NCBI RefSeq assembly: GCF_030064675.1
Contig: NZ_CP116413.1
Coordinates: 5,178,001-5,242,000, forward strand
DNA: 64,000 nt
From: Crossiella sp. CA-258035
GTDB lineage: Bacteria > Actinomycetota > Actinomycetes > Mycobacteriales > Pseudonocardiaceae
Reading direction: 5' to 3'
Made by a program: the position numbers and the translations under genes. Shown here in pieces: positions 31,918 to 40,300 of the stretch. Under the pieces are notes generated by a model that ran no database searches, had not been told where the DNA came from, and worked only from the letters and a program-made list of their open reading frames with translations. The number at the start of each line of letters is the position of its first letter. Position 1 is the stretch's first letter.

Positions 31918-33575
31918 CGGGTGGCCGCCTGGAACCGGCCGAGTGCACGCAGCGCCATGCCGTGGGTGAAGCCGGGGTTGGCGTAGCGGCTGACCCGGCG
32001 GACGTACTCGTGCACCGGGTGCGGCGTCCACCCACCACCGGGCAGGCGGGCGGCCAGCAGCCAGCGCACGCCGTCCGCGGCGGCCTCCCGCTCCCCCGCC
32101 GCCAGCAGCGAGGACACCGCCCAGCCGGTCTCCTCAACGGTGCCGGGCGCACCGTGCCCGTCCCCCCAGGACCCGTCGGCGTTGCGGGCGCCGAGCAGCC
32201 AGTCCCGCGCCCGGACCGCGGCGGTGGACCCGGTCTGTCCACATCGGACGAACGTCTCCAGCACCGCGGCGGTGCCCATGGTGTGTTCCCGGTACCAGAC
32301 CGACTCGTAGCCGCCGTCAGGCAGCTGCGCCCGGTCCAGCCAGCGCAGCGCCCGCCGGATCCGCTTGTCCTCAGCGGGCACGCCCCCGTCCAGCAGCGCG
32401 TCCACCGCCTGTGCGGTGGACATCGGGCACGGGCCGCTGTTGGCGACCTTCGTGTCGCGCACGCACAGGCCCCAGGAACCGCGGCTGTCCTGCCGGTCGC
32501 TGAGCCAGGCCACCCCCTTGGCGATGGCCTGTTCCTGTCCGGTGCCGGGCGAGCGGGCCAGCACGGAGATGATCTCGCCGGTCTCCAGCACCGCGGGCCA
32601 GCCGTTGGGCCCCGACCAGCCCCAGAAACCCGGCGGGCAGCCGAAGGCCAGGAACGGCCGGTGCTGTTGCAGGCGCACAAAGAGCTCCCGCGCGGCGGCC
32701 AGCCCGGGGTGGTCGCGGTAGCCGGCTTCCAGCAGGCCGCGCGCGGCGTACATGGTCCAGGCCGCGTCCAGTGGGGTGGAGGCCCAGGAGCCGTCGGGGT
32801 GCATGGTGCGCCGGAACCAGCCCACCGCCGCCTCGACCATGTCCGGGGCCAGGCCCGCCCTGGCCAGTCCGGCGCAGACCAGGCCGGTCACCCACGCGTC
32901 CTCCGACCAGGAACCCGCCGAGCCCTCGTGCTCGAAGGCCTGCCGGATGCACAGCAGCGCCTTGGGTTCCGCCCAGCCGGCCAGCCGCCGTTGCAGCCGG
33001 GTCAGCGGGCGGTGCCGGGTCTGGGCCAGACCGAGCGCGGAGGCCATCGGCAGCCGCAGGTCGAACAGGCGGCGGTACAGCCCCGGCAACAGCGCGAGCT
33101 CCAGCGGGAAGCGGCGCATCTCGCTGGGAGCCAGCCAGCCTACGAAGCCGTAGAACTGGCGGCACCACAGCACCACCTCCGGGTGCGGGATCGCTGCCAG
33201 GCCGCCGTAGTCGTCCAGCCAGCGCCGTCCCGCGGCGACCTGCTCGGCGTTGCCCGCTGGGTAGATGAGGTGCAGGGCCGCCGCCGACACCGCCGTGGGG
33301 CCCGGTTCGCTCGGCAGGCCCGGCACCATCGCCCAGCCGCCGTCCTCGTTCTGGGTGCGGCGCAGGCGGTCCGCGCCGGCCGCGATCAGGTCGGCCGCGC
33401 CACCGGGGTCGGCGAAGTGCAGCGCGGTGATCGCGCCCGCGGTGGCCAGGGTGGACCGCAGGCTGCTCGCCCCGTAGTCGAACACGCCGTCCGGCCGCTG
33501 CGCCGCCAGCAACGCCTCGGCGCCCTCTTCGATGGCGGTCGCGAGCTCCTCCGTGCCGGTGTGCGCCGAGGTCAT
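31914..33575 (-). CDS. Squalene/oxidosqualene-cyclase-like terpene cyclase lacking DxDD
   Basis: A 553-residue alpha/alpha-barrel protein with several QW-type repeats (NEDGGWAM, HPDGSW, RGSWGL, PDGGYESVWY, ADGSWGDG, GGGWTPHP) and the closing pattern NPGFTHGMALRALGRFQ. It is therefore in the squalene-hopene/oxidosqualene cyclase superfamily, shorter than SHC (about 630). No DxDD acid motif is present; at a similar place after GPNGWPAVL it has ETGE (331-334). It may protonate an epoxide rather than an alkene, or act differently. Its start overlaps the UbiA stop (ATGA) and its stop overlaps the epoxidase start. Confidence 0.82.
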   Translation of the reverse strand: MTSAHTGTEELATAIEEGAEALLAAQRPDGVFDYGASSLRSTLATAGAITALHFADPGGAADLIAAGADRLRRTQNEDGGWAMVPGLPSEPGPTAVSAAALHLIYPAGNAEQVAAGRRWLDDYGGLAAIPHPEVVLWCRQFYGFVGWLAPSEMRRFPLELALLPGLYRRLFDLRLPMASALGLAQTRHRPLTRLQRRLAGWAEPKALLCIRQAFEHEGSAGSWSEDAWVTGLVCAGLARAGLAPDMVEAAVGWFRRTMHPDGSWASTPLDAAWTMYAARGLLEAGYRDHPGLAAARELFVRLQQHRPFLAFGCPPGFWGWSGPNGWPAVLETGEIISVLARSPGTGQEQAIAKGVAWLSDRQDSRGSWGLCVRDTKVANSGPCPMSTAQAVDALLDGGVPAEDKRIRRALRWLDRAQLPDGGYESVWYREHTMGTAAVLETFVRCGQTGSTAAVRARDWLLGARNADGSWGDGHGAPGTVEETGWAVSSLLAAGEREAAADGVRWLLAARLPGGGWTPHPVHEYVRRVSRYANPGFTHGMALRALGRFQAATR

Positions 33576-34573
33576 CTCCGGTCCCCTCCCCCGGCCTGCG
33601 CCGGGAACTCGTGGCGAGCCCGCATGCGGGCCTGGACGACGATCGAGAACGCCAGCGCGGGCAGCAGCACCAGCAGGGCGGTGCCGGGACCCGCGGCCCC
33701 GGCCACCACGGCGGCCGCGAGCACGAGCCGCTCGGCCACCAGCAGTTCGTGCGCGCGCAACGCACGGCGCGCGGTCAGGCCAGCGGGTCGGGCCGTGGCC
33801 AGTGCGCCGCCGCCGACCACTGCGGCGACGGTGAGCAGGGCCAGCTGCGGACCGGGCCGAGGGGCCAGGAACGCACCCGCCGCCAGCGCGGCGATGCCCG
33901 CCGCCCACAGCGTCGCGGCCAGCCGCACCGCCGCGACCACCCCGTGCCGCACCGGCACCGACCGGTAGCCGCCCGCCCGGTCGCCGTCGACGTCCCGGAC
34001 CGTGCCGATCAGGTTGGAGGCGGTGTCGTGCAACAGGAAACCGGCGGCCACCGGCGCGAGCGCCCATGGCGGCCAGGGCGCCGCGGTCATCGCGCCGACC
34101 GCCAGGGCGAGCGCGGAGAGCACGCCCCGGCTCAGGTTCCCGGCGAAGCCCATGCGCTTGAACACCGCGCTGTAGGCCACGATCCCGCTCATCGTCACCG
34201 CGAACACCGGCAGGATCCGCCAGTTGACCGCGACCGCACCGGCCAGCGAGGCCAGCGCGCAGCCGGTCCCGCACCACAGCGCGGTGCCGGGGGCGAGCCT
34301 GCCGGAGGGGATCGGGCGCTGGGGTTTCGCGATCGCGTCCAGGTCCCGGTCGAAGTAGTCGCCCAGGTAGTGCCCGGACAGCCAGCCCAGCACCGGCGAC
34401 AGCACCGCGACGAGCAGCCCGAGGGGTGCCGCACCGCCTGCCGCCAGCGCGCCGGCCAGCCCGAGCAGCGCCGGGTAGCAGGTCGTGTACGGCCGCCAGG
34501 TCTGCCAGTGCGCCAGTGCCCGCTCGCGCAGCGGCCTGCCGGTGCGGCCGAGCTCGCGCAGGTCAGCGGTCAC
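33572..34573 (-). CDS. UbiA-family membrane prenyltransferase
   Basis: A 333-residue polytopic membrane enzyme. Its first Asp-rich motif is HYLGDYFDRDLDAIAKPQRP (Asp72, 75, 79) and the second is DVDGDRAGG (Asp194, 196, 198), which chelate Mg and the prenyl diphosphate. Alternating hydrophobic helices cover the rest. It would transfer the C20 (or other) chain from the neighbouring synthase to an acceptor, or cyclise it, as some UbiA relatives do. The first motif lacks the usual leading Asn (G-D in place of N-D). The GTG start overlaps the synthase stop by 11 bp. The frame is open upstream, but that part is antisense-like. Confidence 0.9.
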   Translation of the reverse strand: MTADLRELGRTGRPLRERALAHWQTWRPYTTCYPALLGLAGALAAGGAAPLGLLVAVLSPVLGWLSGHYLGDYFDRDLDAIAKPQRPIPSGRLAPGTALWCGTGCALASLAGAVAVNWRILPVFAVTMSGIVAYSAVFKRMGFAGNLSRGVLSALALAVGAMTAAPWPPWALAPVAAGFLLHDTASNLIGTVRDVDGDRAGGYRSVPVRHGVVAAVRLAATLWAAGIAALAAGAFLAPRPGPQLALLTVAAVVGGGALATARPAGLTARRALRAHELLVAERLVLAAAVVAGAAGPGTALLVLLPALAFSIVVQARMRARHEFPAQAGGGDRR

Positions 34574-35570
34574 GGTCGACCGCGATCTCGGCGAGGGCGG
34601 CGAGCCTGCCCGCGGCGGCGGCCCCCGGCAGCTCGGGCAGCCGCGCCACGGCGAGCGCGGACCGCTCCCGCGCGCCCTCCCTGGCGGTGCCGAGCGCGCC
34701 GCTGCCGAGCACGGCGAAGCGGAGCAGCTCCAGTGCCTCGGCGGGTTCGACGGTGCCGGACAGCGCGGTCTCCACGGCCCGCCGGTGCTCGGCCGCACCG
34801 TCGCGGTGGGCGATCAGCACCGGCCAGGTCGGCCGGAGGTTGGCCGCGTCGCTGGTGGCAGGCTTGCCCGCGGCGGTGCGGCCGTCCAGGTAGGGCAGCA
34901 GGTCGTCGTACATCTGGAAGGCCACCCCGGTGTGGTGGCCGTAGTCGGCGAGCAGGTCGGCCTGCCCGGCCGTGCCGCCGCCGAGCAGCGCGCCGACCCG
35001 GCAGGCGGCGCGGAACAGCGCGCCGGTCTTGAACGCGGCCACGTCGAGGTAGTCGGTCAGGTCGCTGCCGGTCCGCCCGGCGCCCGGGGGCACCATCGCG
35101 GACTCCAGCACCTGGCCGCGGCAGAGGTCCCCGCCCGCGCGGGCTAGCTCGGCGACGGCCGCCACGACCGCCTGCGGGGGCGCGGCGCTCTCGGCCGCGG
35201 CGGCGAACAGGTCGAACAGCAGCGCGTCACCGGTGACGATCGCGTCCGCGATGCCGTGCCGCGCGTGCACCGAGGGCCGGCCCCGGCGCAGGTCGTCGCC
35301 GTCGATGATGTCGTCGTGCACCAGCGAGGCCACGTGCAGGTGCTCGACCGCGACCGCGGCGGGCAGCACGGCGCCGGCCTGCCCGCCGACGGCTTCCGCG
35401 GCCGCGATGAGCATCAGCGGGCGCAACAGCTTGCCCGGCACCGCCATGGCGTAGCGCGTCAGCTCGTCGAGCCGGTCGCCGCCGCGGCGGCGGTCCACCA
35501 GCGCCTCCCGGATCAGCGCGAGGGCGTCCCCGGCGGGCGGGCGCAGCGCCGGGCTGACCGTGCCGGTCAC
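34563..35570 (-). CDS. Polyprenyl diphosphate synthase (GGPP synthase-like)
   Basis: A 335-residue all-helical trans-prenyltransferase. It has GKLLRP (46-51), the first Asp-rich motif DDIID (86-90) and a modified second motif YDDLLPYLD (221-229), where Pro226 replaces the last Asp of DDxxD. Small residues before the first motif (Ala-Ser at -5/-4) favour a C20 or longer product. The altered second motif could change chain length or rate. The GTG start overlaps the aminotransferase stop (GTGA). It supplies the isoprenoid chain to the UbiA enzyme encoded next. Confidence 0.9.
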   Translation of the reverse strand: MTGTVSPALRPPAGDALALIREALVDRRRGGDRLDELTRYAMAVPGKLLRPLMLIAAAEAVGGQAGAVLPAAVAVEHLHVASLVHDDIIDGDDLRRGRPSVHARHGIADAIVTGDALLFDLFAAAAESAAPPQAVVAAVAELARAGGDLCRGQVLESAMVPPGAGRTGSDLTDYLDVAAFKTGALFRAACRVGALLGGGTAGQADLLADYGHHTGVAFQMYDDLLPYLDGRTAAGKPATSDAANLRPTWPVLIAHRDGAAEHRRAVETALSGTVEPAEALELLRFAVLGSGALGTAREGARERSALAVARLPELPGAAAAGRLAALAEIAVDRDR

Positions 35571-36592
35571 CGGAGTGCCCCCTCGGCGTGCGGGGCGGCC
35601 AGCGTGGCGAAGGCGCGGGCGGCCGCCAGCACGACATCGTTTGCATGGGGCAGCCCGGTGCTCACCCGCACCCCGCCCGCCACCTCGCGCACGGCCACGC
35701 CGTAGCTCGCCAGGTGCGCGATGAACTCCTGGTTGCGCGGCCCCAGCCGGACCCACAGGTAGTTCCCGCCACTGGGCGGCACGTCGAAGCCCAGCTCGGT
35801 CAGTCCCCGGCGCACCCGGTCCCGCTCGGCGGCCACCTCGCGGCACTGCTCGCGCATGCGGGCATCGGCGTCCAGCGCGGCCAGCGCGGCGGCCTGGGCC
35901 ACCGTCGGCACCCGGTGGAACGGGCTGGTCCGGCGCAGCGGCGCCACCAGTTCCTCGGCGCCGGTGAGGTAGCCGACGCGCAGCCCGATCAGCCCGTGCG
36001 ACTTGGAGAACGTGCGCACCACGGCCACCCGACGGTCCTTTGTGGACAGTCCAACCGCGTCCGCGATGGCGGCCGGGTCGGCGAACTCCCGGTATGCCTC
36101 GTCAACGAGCAGCAGCACGTGCGCGGGCAGGGCCGCCAGCAACGCGGTCAGCTCACCGGTGCCGAGCACCTCGCCGGTGGGATTGTTGGGGTTGCACACC
36201 AGCACCACCCGGGTCCGGTCGGTGACCGCCGCGGCCAACGCGTCCAGGTCCTGGCCGCCCCGGCTGTCCCCGGGCACGGCGACCGGTTCAGCGCCGGCGT
36301 TGCGGATCAGCAGCGGGTACAGGTCGAAGGAGGGCCAGGTGTGCAGCACCTCGCTGCCCGGCCCGCAGTGCGCGCTCAGGAACTGCTGCAACAGCGCCCC
36401 GGACCCGGCCCCGGCGACCACCCGGTCCGCGGTGCTACCGAGCTCGGCGGCCAGCCGGCCCTCCAGCCGGGCGGCGAGGGCGTCCCCGGTCCGGTTGACC
36501 GAGCCGAGCGACTCCACCAGGGCTTCGTGCACCCCCGGCAGCATCGGCCAGTGGTTCTCGTTCAGCGCCAATTGATGGATGATCCGATCCAA
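35567..36592 (-). CDS. PLP-dependent class I/II aminotransferase, HisC-like
   Basis: A 341-residue fold-type I aminotransferase of the histidinol-phosphate/aromatic aminotransferase group. It has NPNNPTG, DEAYREFAD (PLP-contacting Asp and Tyr) and the Schiff-base lysine in TFSKSHGLIGLRVGY. The start is TTG, preceded by AGGAAGG at workable spacing. It is the first gene of the operon aminotransferase, prenyl synthase, UbiA, cyclase, epoxidase, all with overlapping ends. It implies that the acceptor or final product contains an amine or derives from an aromatic amino acid. A second copy of histidine-pathway HisC is less likely in this context. Confidence 0.9.
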   Translation of the reverse strand: MDRIIHQLALNENHWPMLPGVHEALVESLGSVNRTGDALAARLEGRLAAELGSTADRVVAGAGSGALLQQFLSAHCGPGSEVLHTWPSFDLYPLLIRNAGAEPVAVPGDSRGGQDLDALAAAVTDRTRVVLVCNPNNPTGEVLGTGELTALLAALPAHVLLLVDEAYREFADPAAIADAVGLSTKDRRVAVVRTFSKSHGLIGLRVGYLTGAEELVAPLRRTSPFHRVPTVAQAAALAALDADARMREQCREVAAERDRVRRGLTELGFDVPPSGGNYLWVRLGPRNQEFIAHLASYGVAVREVAGGVRVSTGLPHANDVVLAAARAFATLAAPHAEGALR

Positions 36593-36808
36593 TTCACATG
36601 CCTTCCTGGGAAAACAAGATGACTGATCAGAATGGCGACGCTACCCACAGTGGACACGCATTTGTGACACCACTCAGCACACTTGCCCGCGGCGACCAAC
36701 CATTTGCCCCTTCGGGCAAGATTCCCAGCAATTGACGAGAACCCGCCAAACGCAGCGCTTGCCTTCTGCCACAAGGGCACTTGTCAAATGAATCCAACAC
36801 AAAAATCT

Positions 36809-36841
36809 GGCAGATACCCCACTGTTTCCGGGGTATCTGCC
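36809..36841 (-). terminator. 12-bp hairpin with T-tract on the minus strand
   Basis: Arms GGCAGATACCCC / GGGGTATCTGCC with a 9-nt loop; read leftward the hairpin is followed by AGATTTTTG. It could end transcripts from the subtilisin gene, although it lies about 490 bp beyond that stop. Confidence 0.6.
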
Positions 36842-36979
36842 GGGCGACTTGCTGCCGCGGTGCGCCGATGGCGTCTATCCGCTACCTGGCTCAGTCTTCG
36901 TGCACCCGCAAGACGAGCGTCCTCCCGGTCCGGGGGGCTCGATACGTCACGCGTCAGCCTCGACCCGGTCCGGCGGGCC

Positions 36980-37172
36980 AGCTGGCTCTGCCACAGCTTG
37001 GCTACCACCTCGAGGTATGCGAGGCCGCGGATCGTGTGCGAACGCCAGGACGCGGAGGCGCTGGAGCGGCGGTACCCGTAATACCACACGAACACCGGTC
37101 TGCCGGAGACCGGTCGGCAGTGGTAGGCCGAACACTGGAACGACTGATCAACAGGGTCCGACCGGTGCTGTG
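36980..37172 (+). pseudogene. Decayed small gene, copy 2
   Basis: The block reads ERQDAEALERRYP, then an in-frame stop, then Y-H-T-N-T-G-L-P-E-T-G-R-Q-W, another stop and A-E-H-W-N-D. It aligns with the C-terminus of copy 1 (EDPEALDRRYPYYD, SLPETGRQWWSEHQNG). A 25-bp stretch (37100-37124) is identical to 5269-5293, and CTGATCAACA follows in both. The 5' part is degraded. Confidence 0.5.
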
Positions 37173-37326
37173 ACAGGCCACAAGAGCGTTCATTTACGCT
37201 GGTCAGACCCCGCAGGAACGCGAAAGCGGTAAGACCAAGTTCGCACCCGTTCGGTGAAGGTCCTTCGTTACCTACGGCTGTGGGGTGACTGCGTCCGCAG
37301 CCACCCCACGATCAACCAGAATCCAC

Positions 37327-40300
37327 TCAGGCTGCCCTGGCGGTCAGCCCCCAACGTTGCTGCGGCGGCGCATGGCAGTCCCACAGGAACACCCGGTCAC
37401 CCCTGCCGGCGTCCAGGCACTTGTCGGACTGGTTGTTCACCAGCGTGCCGTCCGGGCGCATCGCCCACTGCTGGGCGTTGTCGCCGTTGCAGTCGAACAG
37501 GCGCACCGTGGTGCCGTTGCCGGTGCCACCGTTCTCCACGTCCAGGCATCGACCATAGGCGCGCAACGTGCCGTCGTTGTGCAGGGACACCGACCAGTTC
37601 TGCGCGCTGGTGCCGTTGCAGGACCACACCCAGACCTCGTTGCTGCTGGGCGTGCCTCCCTTGACGTCGAGGCATTTGCCTTCGGTACCGTCGATGACGT
37701 GCGTGGTCGCGGTGCCCTGCCGCAGGATCTGGGCGGCGAACCGCCAGGTCTGCGTCGGCATGCCCGTGCAGTTCTCCAGCGTCAGTTTGGCGCGTTCCTC
37801 CCCGGAGGCCGAGGTCAGGCACAGACCTGAGGGCGGGTTGACCAGCGCGCCATCGGGACGCAGCTCCCACTGCTGGGGCTTGCCACCGCTGCAACTCCAG
37901 AACTTCACCGCGGTGCCCGGTGTGGTGCCGCCGTTTTGCACGTCCAGACAGCGGCCGTAGGCGCGGATGGTCTGATCCTCCACCATGCTCCAGGTCTGCG
38001 CCTTGTCCGCCGAACAGCGCCACAGCCACACCTCGGTGCCATCGGGGTTGCCGTCCACGACGTCCACGCACTGGTTGTTCAGCCCGACCAGCGCACCGGT
38101 GGTCGCCTTCTTCAGGCGCGGCTGCCACACCTGCTCAGACCGCCCCGTACACGGTTGCAAGTCGATCCCGGCGCCATCCGTGGTGCCCGTGGCATTCATG
38201 CACAGGCCGGATCTGACGTTGACCACGCTGTTGTCGGCACGGACGATCCACTGCTGAGCGTCCGACTCGTTGCAGGCCCAGAGTTGCACGACCGTTCCCG
38301 GCTGAGTCGCCGCGTCACGCACGTCCAGGCACTTGCCGAAGTCTCGAACGGTGCCATCCCCCGACAGGGTCCAGGACTGGGCGCGCTCGTTGTTGCAGCC
38401 CCACAACTGGACCCTGTTGATCGCCGGGTTGCCGTCGGTGACATCCAAGCACTTGCCGTTGATCCCGGCGAAGGAGCCGACGCCAGTGACGGCGTTGCGC
38501 CGCACCCGGATGTCCCGGAACCGCACCTGGCCCACCGCACCGGTGTTCTGCACCCCGACGAAGCTCGGCGTCATCACCCGGGCGGGGTCGGCCACGGCGT
38601 GCTCGTTCACCTTCTGTCCATTCAGGACAACAGTGATCTTGTTACCTGACACGGTGATCTCGTAGGAGTTCCACTCCCCGGCCGGCTTTTGTGCCGAAGC
38701 CGAGGGGGGCGCCAAGCCGACCAGCCCACCGGTGCGCAGGGTCGCTTGCGCGTCGCGCGGGCCGATCTGGACCTCCACGCCGCGATCCCGCGGAATGACG
38801 GCGTTGCCGACCGGATGCGGGAAGCCCACGAACACGCCGGAATCGGCGTTGTCGTCGGCGGCCCGGTAGTCGAGCTTGACCGTGTAGTCACTGCCGAAGC
38901 TGGCGGTGGAGTACCAGGAGACACCCTCGCCGGTGCCCGGCACGAGTTCGCAGCCTTCCTGACGCGCCGTACCGCTGCCTGCCTGTTGCCAGCCGATCAG
39001 ACTGGTCTCCACCCGGCCGTCGAAGAGGGGGTCGAAGCCGCTCTCCCCGGTCACCACGGGGCAGGCCGCCCCAGGGGTGACCGGCGTGCCGCCGACGAAG
39101 TAGCCATTGACGTCCGCCGACACCTGCGCCCGGCCGCGTTCGTTGCGCAAGTTGACTTTTCCGCTGGCGCCCAACGGGGTCAGCGTTGCGGCGGCCATCG
39201 TCTGCGCCTGGCCGACGCCGAGCTGGGTCACCGGGTTGCGGCCGAGTTCGGCCGGCGTCAGTGACAGCTCGGTGCCGAGGTAGTCCTCGGTCCCGGTGAC
39301 GGTCAGCGCCGCCGCGGTCGCTTGGGCGCTGACTCCAGCCAATCCGCCGATCTGCACCGCGGCGGTCGAGGCGTGGCCGAGTGGAGCCTTCGGCAGACCT
39401 GTGCCGGTTCGGGTGTCCACGACCCGGGTCGCTTCGCGCAACGCGACATAGCGTCCACCGGGCCCCGGGCCGAACCAGCCAACGACATCAACGATCACGT
39501 TGACACCGCCTCGTTCGTTGCGGAGCCGGATCCGGTCGTCCTCCGCGACAGCGACGATGGCGAGGTTGGAGCGCCGCTCACCGCGCCGCAAGTTCAGCGT
39601 CGAGGTCTTGTCGAGGGTGCGCGTGTAGGCAGACAACCAGGTCTCCTGGGTGGCCTCCAGCGCGGTGATGTTGACCGCGACCGCGGTGGCCGCGGCCGGA
39701 ATCCCGTGCACGCCGCGCACGTGCAGGTCGCGCATCTCACCGGCGTTGAGGTGCCCGCGCGGGCTGCCGCCGAAGCCACGGGTGTCCAGCACCCGCTCTG
39801 GGGCGAGCTTGGCGAAGTAGTTCGAGGAGCCCGCGCTGGAGAAGTACCCGGCCAGGTCGATGACCACATGGGTGTTGCCGGTCTGGTTGCGCACCCAGAC
39901 CGTCTGGTCGGTGACGGTGGCGATGACCGACACCGCGGTGAACCCGGTGCCGGGGCGGACCTTGAGGTTGGTGGCGCGGCTGGCTGACTGCGCCGGGTTG
40001 GTGGCGAAGACCTCGACACTGGTCTCGGCGTCCGAGCGCGCGGTGACGTTGAGTACGACCGCGGTGGTGTCCAAGGGGATGTCCGGCACTGGAATGCCCA
40101 TGACCTCCTTGGGGCTGAAGGGCCGCGGCAGGTCGAGGATGCGTTTCGGGTCCGCGAGCGGGGTGTAACCGTTCCCTTCCACCGTCGGCGGCTTGCGCGG
40201 ATCACCGAGGCTGAGCTTGCCGTTGCCGCGCTGGTTGTCCGGTGGTCTGGTTCCCGCGTTCTCCCGCGCCCTGGTGGTCAGCAGTGCTTCGAGCTGGGCC

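Larger units (their letters stand above)
36593..37326. other. Low-coding intergenic region
   Basis: It holds the promoter side of the terpenoid operon (about 36600-36780, lower GC), the hairpin at 36809-36841 and the decayed gene copy 2. No intact gene is supportable. Confidence 0.6.

Noticed and set aside
35567-36592. Aminotransferase as part of a histidine biosynthesis operon
   Set aside because: No other his gene is nearby and its stop overlaps the prenyl synthase start; the terpenoid context is better supported.
36600-37330. Insertion sequence remnant
   Set aside because: No transposase-like coding, terminal inverted repeats or target duplication was seen; the only recognisable content is the decayed small gene and a terminator.
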